Shown here: positions 21,927 through 31,423 of the stretch, in pieces
How positions within the stretch are numbered: position 1 is the stretch's first letter
How the letters are laid out: each line of letters begins with the position of its first letter
NCBI GenBank assembly: GCA_902651635.1
Contig: CACRSC010000058.1
Coordinates: 86,034 to 129,740, forward strand
Length of the DNA stretch: 43,707 nt
Direction of reading: 5' to 3'
Source: Mastigamoeba balamuthi
Taxonomy: Eukaryota; Evosea; Mastigamoebida; Mastigamoebidae
Program-made: the position numbers and the translations under genes
Notes under the pieces: generated by a model
Seen by the model: the letters and a program-made list of their open reading frames with translations, nothing else
Databases searched by the model: none
Told to the model about the DNA's origin: nothing

Positions 21927-23091
21927 ATGGCATCGACTGCTCAGGTGGCGCCGCTCGAGCTCAGACTCTCCACCCAAGTTGTGGCCCGCTACGCACACTT
22001 CACTGTTGCGCTCGCCAACCTTCTCTCCCTGCTGCCCTTGTACGTGGTCCATTCTCATTGTCGGGATGCCTTGTGTGTGCGGCGGTGACGCTGCTGTGAC
22101 TGTGTCGCGACTGGCGCAGGTGAGGGTTGTGTGCGACGCCGCGTGGATGGAACGCAACCGCCTGGGCACCGAGGCCATCAAGACCGCCTGCGCAGCCGCG
22201 TCGGTGCGCAAGGAGGGCGACGAGAGCGGTGCAGGTACGCTGGTCTCACGTTGTGTTGCTGGCGTTGTCGCAGCCTCTGCTGACGCGCTGTGCCGCGCGT
22301 TGTGCTGTGTGTTGCGCGGTAATTTTTGACGGACATGGAAAAACACGACGCACAGACCTGGGGCCCTGCACCAGGTGCTGCGCCACACGCCCCAAGAGGC
22401 CCATCACGATCGGGGGGTTCGCTCGCGAGGAACCGCCCGAAAGCAGCGGCGGGAAGGAGCGCGTGTTTGTGTTCGACCGTTGCAAATCGTAAGTGAAAGA
22501 TAAAAAACCCCTCAAAAACAGAGGGAGGGCGTCGCCGTCGCTCTGACTCACAGCTCATTTCCTGCTGCGCCGCGCGCTGTGCACGGCGCCCTGCGAGCAT
22601 GCAGGCACTGCAACACATCGCGGCTGCACGTGGGAGGGCGCGTGGTAGTGGTGGTGACGGTGCGAGGGCCGCTGGGGCCCCTGGCTGAGGCTCTCTCCGA
22701 GCCCCTCGCCCTCGTCTCCCGGTCCACGTACCTCCACAGGCCCCGTGCACTCTTCCCCGCGCCCTCGTACACCTGGGACGCCGCTGCGGAGGCCTTGGGC
22801 GCTGCAGGCGCCAGCGACGTCTCCGAGGGAAGCGCGGCTGTCGGGACTGTGGAGCAGATACAGAGACAGAGTCAGCAACCGGTGGCGCACAAGTCGAGTG
22901 TGAACCACAGTGGTGCACTCGCAGCATCAGAACCACCGCAGCAGCAGGCGCATGGCAACAGCGAGTCAGGGCAGGGGAGGGATAGCGAGGAGCTGATGGC
23001 GGAGGTGGAGCTGCTAATACGACTGCAGAGCGAGCAGATGGAGCGCGTGCGGATTCTGCAGCTCCTAGTGCACTCAGACACGCGCCTCTGA
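21927..23091 (+). CDS. Array family copy H
   Basis: Exons 21927-22004, 22120-22234, 22356-22488 and 22605-23091 give 270 residues. Exon 1 is one codon longer than in most copies (78 bases) and encodes LELRLSTQVVARYAHFT. Exon 2 has VRVVCDAAWMERNRLGTEAI and Lys in VRKEG. Exon 3 has LGPCTRCCATRPKRPITIGG and VFVFDRCKS. Exon 4 has HCNTSRLHVGG, a Gln-rich linker and the tail VELLIRLQSEQMERVRILQL, ending HSDTRL. Sister of copy K, with which it shares exon 1 length, the REEPPESSGG stretch and both flanks. Confidence 0.8.
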
Positions 23092-23700
23092 GCACCAGAA
23101 CGCGGCGCCACTGGGATGGACAAGGTCTGGCCACAGCTGCAGGGGTGGGCTGTGGGCTGCATTGCTGTGCTTTTTCCGCTGCCTATCGCCAGCAGACAAG
23201 ACCGCTTCTCACGCTTCCAGACACACCGCTTCTCGCACTCCCGGCCAGGCGGTGCGATTCTCGTGCATCCACGCCCACCGCATTCGGACTTCACTTTGTC
23301 GGAACCGATGCGTTATTACCGGCAATGGATAAGATCATTGAACGCGAGAGAGCCGAGCTCCCACAAAAGGGAAAAACGACGGACACGATAAGCTGAAAAG
23401 TGGCACCCGGCTATAACCCTGTCGATCAGGTCTTTGAACTACAAGATACATACACGTGTGGCACCTGCACTGACTAAATTGCAGCTGCTCGGTGCCATCC
23501 TCTCGCCTGCCCGGGGAGTTGCTACTGTGTGAGAACCCATTCCAACAACTCCTGCCAAATTGCTGCACCTGGCCACGCCGCACTTCCCAGTGAGTTGCAT
23601 CTGTCTAGGCTCTGATGCTGTGTAGCCTCCACTCCCCTAAACCCTCGCTACCACTCTTGCACTGTGTGCACGATGGCAACATTAACTCCTACTGCCACAC
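23092..23700. other. 3' flank shared by H, I and K
   Basis: The first 330 bases match the flanks after pseudogene I (about 25,110-25,440) and copy K (about 29,376-29,730): GCTGTGCTTTTTCC, CCCACGCCCACCGCATTCGGAC-like, AAAAGATCATTGAAC-like and a GAACTxCxAGAT block. It may be the 3' untranslated region and terminator of this subtype. Confidence 0.5.
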
Positions 23701-23725
23701 TGTTTGGTGTCCCGTGGGAATACAG

Positions 23726-23790
23726 GCACCGCAGCACGTCGTGGCTGTGGGTGGACGGCCACATGATGGCGGTGGTGAAGGCGGTGGGTA
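23726..23790 (+). pseudogene. Relic of family exon 4
   Basis: GGCACCGCAGCACGTCGTGG followed by TGTGGGTGGACGGCC and ATGGCGGTGGTGAAGG corresponds to the family exon 4 start (HCNTSRLHVGGRVVVVVT) with substitutions. No other exon is found nearby. It stops abruptly where GC content falls. Confidence 0.6.
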
Positions 23791-24120
23791 AATTCAATCA
23801 GATTAGTATTCATCACTATGGGGACGTGCAAGAACACTTCTGTCTGTTAATGAACACAATAGGGCATTGGTGTGGAAGTACTGCAGTTCTCTTTGCAGAT
23901 CTTCAGTGAACCTAAGTGAACCTGGTTGATATCTGTCAATGCTAACACGTAATGCAGCTGGACGTGCTGGCTGCTCTGGTGCTCCAGCTGGCAGGCCGCC
24001 TGTCCTTTGTCCTTTATTGAGGTGTTCCTGCAGTCTGTGCCATGCTCCTCTGCAAGTCCTTTGAAAGCCCTTTCTGAAGATGTGATGCATACCTATATTC
24101 TCATTGTGGGAATGTAGGGG
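23791..24120. other. AT-richer insert of unknown origin
   Basis: About 330 bases of clearly lower GC and CpG content follow the truncated exon 4 relic. No coding motif or terminal repeat is recognised. It may be an inserted element fragment. Confidence 0.35.
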
Positions 24121-24167
24121 TGAGATGTGCAGTGGTAGTGCTGCTCTGCATATCACAACTGGCACAG

Positions 24168-25105
24168 GTGAGAGTTGAGTGTGATGCCCCGTGAATGGAA
24201 TGCAACCACCAGGCCTAAGGCCATTATAGCTGCCTGCACAGCCACACCAGTGTGCAAGAAGGATAACAAGAGTAGTGCAGGTGCACTGTTCCCACGTTGT
24301 GTTACTGATGTTATCACAGATACACTATGCTGTAAGTTGTGCTGTGTTATGTGTTATTTTTGATGGAGAAAAACACAACGCGCAGACCTGGGGCCCTGCA
24401 CTAGGTGCTGCACTGCACACCTCAAGAGGCCCATCATGATCAGGGGGTTCGATCACAAGGAACCACCTGAAAGCAGTGGCAGGAAGAAGCGTGTGTTTGT
24501 GTTTGACTGTTGCAAATTGTAAGTACAGATAAGGAAAACCCCTTTAAAAGCAGAGAAAGGGCATTGCCATCACTCTGACTCACAGCTCATTTCCTGCTGT
24601 GCCACGTGCTGTGCACAGTGCCCTCCTTGAGCATGCAGGAACTTCAGCACATCATGACTGCATGTGAAAGAGCAGGGCGTAGTAGTGGTGACAGTGTGAG
24701 GGCCCCTGGGGCCACTGGCTGAGGCTCTCTCTGAGCCTCTCGCCCTTTTCTTCCACTTCTTGTATCTTGACAGACCCTGTGCACTCTTCCCCGTGCCCTT
24801 GTACACCTGGGGTGCAGTGGTAGAGCATTCGGGTTCTGCAGATGCCAGTACTGTTTCTAAGAGCAGAGTGGGATTTGCAACTGTGGAGCAGTTGGGGGAC
24901 AAGCACAGTGCTGATATGCACAAGGCAAATGTGCAGCTGGGCTCCCATAGCATCAGCACTGCAGATGAACGACAGCAGAGAGTCAGAGCAGGAGGAGTGT
25001 GAGGAGCTGATAGCAGAGGTGAATCTGCTGGTGTGGCTACAGAGTGAGCAGATGGAGCATGTGCACGTCCTGCAGTGCCTCGTACACTCAGATCTGCACC
25101 TCTAA
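24168..25105 (+). pseudogene. Array family pseudogene I (CpG-decayed)
   Basis: Exons 2, 3 and 4 are recognisable at 24168-24280, 24386-24518 and 24639-25105; exon 1 is not found. Exon 3 keeps its 133-base length. Compared with copy H, a large share of differences are CG to TG or CA, for example CGATCGGGGG to TGATCAGGGG, GACCGTTGC to GACTGTTGC and AAATCG to AAATTG. TGG codons have become TGA in exon 2, and stops appear in exon 4. The C-terminal helix is still readable (LVWLQSEQMEHVHVLQ). It belongs to the H/K subtype by sequence and by its 3' flank. Confidence 0.88.
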
Positions 25106-25992
25106 GAAGCCCAGGCTGTTCACCAGAACGACAGGCTGAGGCCCAGACCGCAGGCCCCACAGGCCTGGGGTTGGCTGTGATGCTGTGCTTTTTCCTCTGT
25201 CAGACCAGGCGCCAGTGCTTGCCCACATCCTGTGAGGTGCGAGCCTCATGCACCCACGCCCACTGCATTCGGACTACACTTTGTTTGAATTTATGCGTTT
25301 CTGTCTTTGGAAAAAGATCAATGGACTCACACGAGCCGACCTTACAAAGAAGGCATAAGTGGAAAACGCGATAAGGGCAATAGTGATTATTCTGTCATGT
25401 TGTTGAACTGCGAGATGCACACTCAGGTGACGTGTGCTGACTGTCACGCAGCTGCCCGATCCCTCTTGCTTATGAGTCAGGTAGCAAGGTGGTGATGATG
25501 ATGGCGGTGATGGCAAGCCAGCCGAACAGCACTAGCCTCAGATAGTGTGGCGAAGGGGGCAGCCTGAGACATCGCGGTAGTCCATTGCCAGCCTCGCAGA
25601 CCCGATGACCATGTCGCAAGGAGCAACTATCCCATGACCGAAAAACACGTTAACACATCTGCTGACGTTGTTGTTGAAGCAAGAGACCGCCCCCCCCCCG
25701 GCCTGGCGCCTGGCTCCTCCAGGGTGGGTTTCCCAGCTCTCAGACGAACCCGCATGCCCTTCACGACACCGATCCGCACAGCACTGGCTTGGCACCGCAT
25801 TCCGCATGTAGTCGTTGTGCCTTGCTTGATTGGGCAGAGCCCGCAGACCGTACGAGCGGTTTTCCTCCCGTTTGCTAGGCATCTCCTGCCGCCTTTTTCT
25901 CGCATTGCTCACTCGGTCCCTGTCGATCGCCCAGGCGCCGTGGGCCAGCCGTGGCTGCGGCGCTCACGCTTCACGCACGAGGCGCGTGGGCC
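25106..25992. other. Pseudogene I-copy J spacer
   Basis: Starts with the H/I/K-type 3' flank to about 25,440. The rest has no recognised gene; the stretch before 25,993 should hold the promoter of J. Confidence 0.45.
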
Positions 25993-27136
25993 ATGGCTGA
26001 CGCTCGACCGGCGCCTGTCGCGCTCAGAGTCTCCACAAACGTCGTCTCCCGCTTCTCGCACTTCACGGCACGCCGGCACCGGCGACCACTCTCCACGCGC
26101 GCCCCCTGCCCCCCTGACCGTAGCCGCCGCCCTGGCACGTGCCCCCTGGCGGCCCTTGCTGGGCCTCGGGGCCTCCGCAACCCACGCAGGTGAGCGTTGT
26201 GTGCGACGCAGCGTGGATGGAACGCAACCGCCTGGGCGCAGAGGCCATCAAGGCCGCCTGCGCAGCCGCCTCCGTGCGCCTCGAGGGCGGCGAGCACGGC
26301 CCCGGTGCGCCCTCCGCCGCTGTGCGCCCGCGCGGCGCTGTTTGGTTGTTTTTTGCTGACAGAGCGCGTGCGGCGCGTTGTTTCGCCTGCACCGCAAAAA
26401 AACACGACTGCTCAGACCTGGGGCCCTGCGCCAGGTGCTGCGCCGCACACCCCAGGAGGCTCGCCACCATCGGGGGTCAGGTGGAGCAGCGCCAGACTGC
26501 CGACGGGCGAGGGCGCGTGTTTGTGTTCGACCGTTGCAAATCGTAAGCCAAAAGATAAAGAAAAGCACTCCAAAACAGAGGGAGGGCGTCGCCGTCGCTC
26601 TGACTCACAGCTCATTTCCTGCTGCACCACGTGCGCTGTGCACGACACCCCCGTGAGCATGCAGGCACTGCAACACGTCGCGGCTGCACGTGGGAGGGCG
26701 CGTGGTGGTGGTGGTGACGGTGCGAGGGCCGCTGGGGCCCCTGGCTGAGGCTCTCTCCGAGCCCCTCGCCCTCGTCTCCCGCTCCTCGTACCTCCACAGA
26801 CCACCTGCCGTCCTCGCTGCCCCTCCTCCCTGCACATGGAGCTCCCACGCGGAGCCCTCGAGTGCCTCGGATTTCGGGGAGAGCGCCTCTACAGCAGGAG
26901 AACGCCTCGAGGCGAATTCGCAAGAGGAGAAAAGGGCGGAGCTCACAACGAACGTGGACCGCAGCGTGGCGCCCACAGCACCTCCGCAGCAGGCCAGCGG
27001 AAGCGGAGACGCACTGCAGGGGAGCGGACGCGATGAGCTGATGGCGGAGGTGGAGCTGCTGGTGAGGCTGCAGAGAGAGCAGATGGAGCGCGTGCGTGTC
27101 CTGCAGCTCCTCGTCCGCTCAGACCAGAACCCGTAG
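25993..27136 (+). CDS. Array family copy J
   Basis: Exons 25993-26067, 26190-26304, 26416-26542 and 26665-27136 give 262 residues. Exon 1 PVALRVSTNVVSRFSHFT; exon 2 VSVVCDAAWMERNRLGAEAI; exon 3 LGPCARCCAAHPRRLATIGG, two codons shorter than in other copies, with VFVFDRCKS; exon 4 HCNTSRLHVGG and tail VELLVRLQREQMERVRVLQL (R for S in the SEQM block). Intron 1 begins GCACGC rather than GT, so it is a probable GC-AG intron, the same donor hexamer as in helicase intron 2. Its intron 3 is shared with H and K, but its linker and 3' flank are its own. Confidence 0.78.
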
Positions 27137-28216
27137 CGCAGGGGAGCTCACGCTCCATGCCGACGACTGGTGCCGTGGGCGACGGGGTCCTGTCCTGGCT
27201 GCGGGCCTCGAGCACAATTCGGGGGAAAAGGGGACAAAGGCGTGGTGCTATTTCCTCGCCCTCGTCGCTCCCGCCAGCATTACACCGCCATTTCCTCGTA
27301 CGGGACAGCTGCGTATGATCATCTTCGATGACCCTCGAAGTTCGCTGCGTCGCTCCCGTGGCCCGCTCCTGAATTGCCAATACTCTGGCGAAAGCGCACG
27401 GGCCGAACCGATTTCGACGAGAGCAAAGTGCGATAACCAAACACGGCAACAGATGGCACCTCTTTCGGTCCTTTCGTGCCGCTCAACTCGCGAGTGGAGC
27501 GATGAGCTCCTGGGTCACGGCCCCACACCGCCCACTGCAGACGACTCGTGCGCACGGCCTTCCACTCTCGCCTACGGCCAACGAGGACGCACGCACGCAG
27601 TGTTGGGACACGCGGGGTGGGGGGTGCGCATTGTGCTTGTCGACAAGCGCAGGTGTGCGACTCGAGTGGATGGAAGCCAGTCGCCTGCGAAACACGGCTT
27701 GCGGAGGTTGAGCACGCCAAGTAAAGCTTCGGGCAGCGTTCTCGTGAATCTGCCGGTCGCCATGTACCTTCTGGCCGACACGCCACAACATACGGGTGCC
27801 TTCCAGAGAACACAGGCGAGCTGCTGGGCTGCTTCCACAAGGTTAGAAAAGAGCGAACGCCCAGTAACGCAGTCAGGCGTGAGCAACGACTGGCATGCGC
27901 TCTAGGCTTCTGGGCCCCGGACTCCTGGGAAACCGCACTTCAGAGGCGGCGTGTTCGGTCGCCCGGTTCCTCTTCTCGATCCTCTTCGGTGACTTCGAGA
28001 CTATCGCATCTCAGGATCTCGTGTTTTGCTTGGTGTCGCAGGGGTGCGTTGTCTGGTAGACTTGTACGACAGCCATTCCTCTGGTTGTAGTGTCCCCCCT
28101 TCCTCGTTCACCATCCGTCCACACCACACTCTCCAGAAAGCTGATTGCGTGCGAGGAGGCACACAGCGGAATCCCCGGCGGTGCTGTGCCGTGTGAGGGC
28201 AGGGTGTGTCCGCCCA
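27137..28216. other. Copy J-K spacer
   Basis: No intact gene. An exon 2 relic lies inside (separate entry). The last 80 bases match the upstream region of copy H. Confidence 0.45.
27653..27715 (+). pseudogene. Relic of family exon 2
   Basis: GTGTGCGACTCGAGTGGATG followed by GAAGCCAGTCGCCTGCG, preceded by GCGCAG, matches the exon 2 acceptor and start with an 8-base deletion that removes the frame. No neighbouring exons found. Confidence 0.6.
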
Positions 28217-29375
28217 ATGGCAGCAGCAGCACGCCGAGCGCCGCTGGAGATCCGAGTCTCCGCCAAAGTTGTCTCCCGCTACGCGCACTTCACTGTTGCG
28301 TAGAGACAGCACATCCGTCGCCCTCCTCCTCTTCCCTCCCCTCCATCGCGTGTTCATACCCCCTGGAGGGAGTGAATTTTGCGTGACCCTTACCGTCGTG
28401 GGGCTGTCTCTCTGCGGTGATGCGCGCAGGTGAGCGTTGTGTGCGACGCCGCGTGGATGGAGCACAACCGCTTGGGCACAGAGGCCATCAAGGCCGCCTG
28501 CGCAGCCGCGTCGGTGCGCAAGGAGGGCGACGACAGCGGTGAAGGTACTCTGCCCCACTGTCTCTGCGTTATGGCACGCGGTGCCGCTTGCCGTGGTGTT
28601 GTGCTGTGTGTTGCGCGGAAATTATGACTGACGCAAACACACGACGCACAGACCTGGGGCCCTGCACCAGGTGCTGCGCCACACGCCCCAAGAGGCCTAT
28701 CACGATCGGGGGGTTCGCTCGCGAGGAACCGCCTGAAAGCAGTGGCGGGAAGGAGCGCGTGTTTGTGTTCGACCGTTGCAAATCGTAAGTGAAAGATAAA
28801 AAACCCCCTCAAAAACAGAGGGAGGGCGTCGCCGTCGCTCTGACTCACAGCTCATTTCCTGCTGCACCACGTGCGCTGTGCACGGCGCCCTGCGAGCATG
28901 CAGGCACTGCAACACGTCGCGGCTGCACGTGGGAGGGCGGGTGGTGGTGGTGGTGACGGTGCGAGGGCCCCTGGGGCCCCTGGCTGAGGCTCTCTCCGAG
29001 CCCCTCACCCTCGTCTCCCGCTCCTCGTACCTCCACAGGCCCCGCGCGCTCTTCCCCGCGCCCTCGTACACCTGGGACGCCGCTGCGGAGGCCTTGGGCG
29101 CTGCAGACGCCAGCGACGTCCCCGAGGGAAGCGCGGCTGTCGGGACCAAGCCGCGCAAGCAAAGAGAAGAGGTGCACAAGGCGAGCGTGAACCAGAGCCA
29201 GGGACCCGCAGAAGAGCCACCGCAGCAGCAGGCGCACAGCGGTGCAGAGTCGGAGCAGGAGAGGGAGCGCGAGGAGCTGATGGCGGAGGTGGAGCTGCTG
29301 GTGCGCCTGCAGAGCGAGCAGATGGAGCGCGTGCGCCTCCTGCAGCTCCTGGTGCACTCAGACACGCGCCTCTGA
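28217..29375 (+). CDS. Array family copy K
   Basis: Exons 28217-28294, 28430-28544, 28652-28784 and 28904-29375 give 265 residues. Exon 1 (78 bases) encodes LEIRVSAKVVSRYAHFT. Exon 2 has VSVVCDAAWMEHNRLGTEAI and VRKEGDDSGE. Exon 3 is the same at protein level as in copy H. Exon 4 has HCNTSRLHVGG, SEPLTLVSRSSY, a Lys/Glu/Gln-rich linker and the tail VELLVRLQSEQMERVRLLQL with HSDTRL. Donors GTTGCG, GTACTC and GTAAGT. Sister of H. The near identity of the H and K cores with different linkers shows that change is concentrated between the core and the coiled coil. Confidence 0.82.
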
Positions 29376-30169
29376 GCAGCCCTGGCCCGGTGCTGCTCGT
29401 CCAGAATGCGCCGCCGTGAGATGGACAAGGCCAGGCCGCAGCGGCCCGCGAGGCGTGCTGCGATCTGCAATGCTGTGCTTTTTCCTGTGCCGAGAGGAGC
29501 GGTCACGCCAGACAGGTACGCACGCTTCCATCAAGGCAGTTCGTGCCTCGCACACTCACGCCCACCGCATTCGGACTTCGCTTTGCCGGAACCGAACGTG
29601 TTATTACCACCGTCGGAAAAGATCATTGAACACACACAAGCCGACCTCACAAAGAAGGAAAGGCGGAAAACGCGATAAGCGGCCCAAATGGCAACCGGCG
29701 ATACCACTGTCGATCGGGTCATTGAACTGCGAGATGCATCCACGCACACCCTCCCCGCGCGCAGCTGCCCAGCTCCGCCTCGCCCGCTCAGGAACTATGA
29801 TTGGCGAGCCTACCAACCGCAGCACTGCCGGACTGTCTGTGCGTGGACCAGTGCGCAACTGAGCGGCATGGCCGTGCGCTTCCAACCTCAGCAGGTGCAA
29901 GGTGTCACCGGCGGGTGCAGCCACCGGCTCACCGTCGCTGATCAACGTCCTGGCCTGTGGCTTCTGTCGGGATCACTTGGGGGCTCGTAATAAATAACGA
30001 GATCCAGATGTTGTGCCATGCGCCCTTGCACCACGCACGCAAGGCCAGGCCAAATGATGACACAGGGGGCAGCGCCGGGGTGCCCACGCATAGGTCTGCG
30101 CGCCTTGGTGTGGTCGGTACCGTACGCGTGGGATCTCCGATCTGCTGGCATCCCCTTTGCCTCTCACAG
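29376..30169. other. Copy K 3' flank and spacer
   Basis: The first 350 bases are the H/I/K-type 3' flank, including AAAAGATCATTGAAC and CGGAAAACGCGATAAG. The rest has no recognised gene, and no exon 1 for pseudogene L is found. Confidence 0.5.
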
Positions 30170-30894
30170 GTGAGCGTTGTGTGCAGCGCCCTGTGGATGG
30201 AGCGCAACCGCCTGGGCACAGAGGCCATCAAGGCTGCCTGTGCAGCTGCCGCTATGCGCCTCTAGGGCGGCGAGCACGGCCCCGGTGTGTCCCACGCGGC
30301 GCAGTTTGTTTCTTACAAGGGGCGGCGCGGTGTTTCGTGTTTCGTGGTGCCGCAAAAGACACGGTTCACAGACCTGGGGCCCTGCGCCTGGTGCTGTGCT
30401 GCACGTCCCAGGAGGCTCATCACTATCGGGGTCTGGTCCCCGCGGGACAGTGCGAGACGACAAACGGTCGTCGCGTACATGCGTGAAAGAGAAAAGAAAA
30501 CCCTCTCAAAAACCGAGGGAGGGCGTCGCCGTCGCTCTGACTCACACAGCACATTTCCTGCTGCGCCGCGCGCTGTGCACCTACCTGCACATATGTACGC
30601 CTTTGACGCCCATGCGGGGCTCTGGTCCATCGGCGTCTTTGAGAGCGCTTCTCGAGCAGCGGGAGAACTTCTCGAGGCGATTGCACAAGAGAAACAGAGG
30701 GCGCAAGAGCCCAAGGCATCAAGTGTAGTCGCAGCCAGGCACCCACAGCAGCAGGTCAATGGCTGCCGAGGGTCAGGGCAGGAGCAGGGGCGGGAGCTCG
30801 ATGAGCTGATGGCGCAGGTGGGGCTGCTGGTTCGCCTGCAGGTGGAGCGCGTGCGTGTCCTGTAGCGCCTGTTCCACTCGGACCAGCACTCCTG
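30170..30894 (+). pseudogene. Array family pseudogene L
   Basis: Exon 2 (30170-30284) is full length, but its CTCGAG is CTCTAG, giving a stop at 30,263-30,265. Exon 3 starts at 30,372 (LGPCAWCC) and loses frame and its FDRCKS end. Exon 4 lacks the whole HCNTSRLHVGG core; only the linker and tail remain (about 30,590-30,894), where the SEQM block is deleted and a further TAG appears. It lies at the outer edge of the array, next to SDR2. Confidence 0.85.
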
Positions 30895-31423
30895 AGGCGC
30901 AGAGGGGTCACGGTCCATGCCGACCACTGGTGCGGTCTTGCCCTGTCGTTGGAGGCCCCCGTAGGGCTGCGTTCTCCCAGCAATCCAGTGGTCAATGCGG
31001 ACAGACAGAAGCACCGAGTGCTATTCCTCGCCCGCGTGCCGCCTCTACGTACAATTTGCACGCGCATCATCTTCACTGGCGCGAGCTTCACTGCGGCACT
31101 CCAGACGCCTCCTGAATTTGTCAGTACCAGCCAAATAATCCGCGTCCGAACCGATGAACCGATATGGGGAGAGAGCACTGCGATAAGCCCAACACGGAAA
31201 CAGTTATCGCCGGCGTCCTTTCGTCCTGTGACCCCGTTCAGTTGGAGTTTGATCCGCGGGCGCAGCCATCCGCTCCCGCCTCACAGCCGACGTAGAGGCA
31301 CACAACACAGCACTCAGTTGTTTTGGGGGTGGCTGATGCGTGCGGCGAACAAGCGACAGAGTGCGCACTCAAACCCGCCAGCGCACTCTGCGGCACCACC
31401 GCTTGGTGAGGGCGAGGACGCTC
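30895..31423. other. Spacer between the array and SDR2
   Basis: No gene seen. It should contain the 3' end of the SDR2 transcript. Confidence 0.45.

Noticed and set aside
25634-26359. 241-residue plus frame upstream of and across copy J exons 1-2
   Set aside because: It reads exon 2 of copy J in the wrong frame and runs through splice sites conserved in eight copies.
9579-30894. CRISPR array or satellite as an explanation of the periodic repeats
   Set aside because: Units are 1 to 3 kb with conserved exons, codon-level conservation and splice sites, so they are genes, not short direct repeats.
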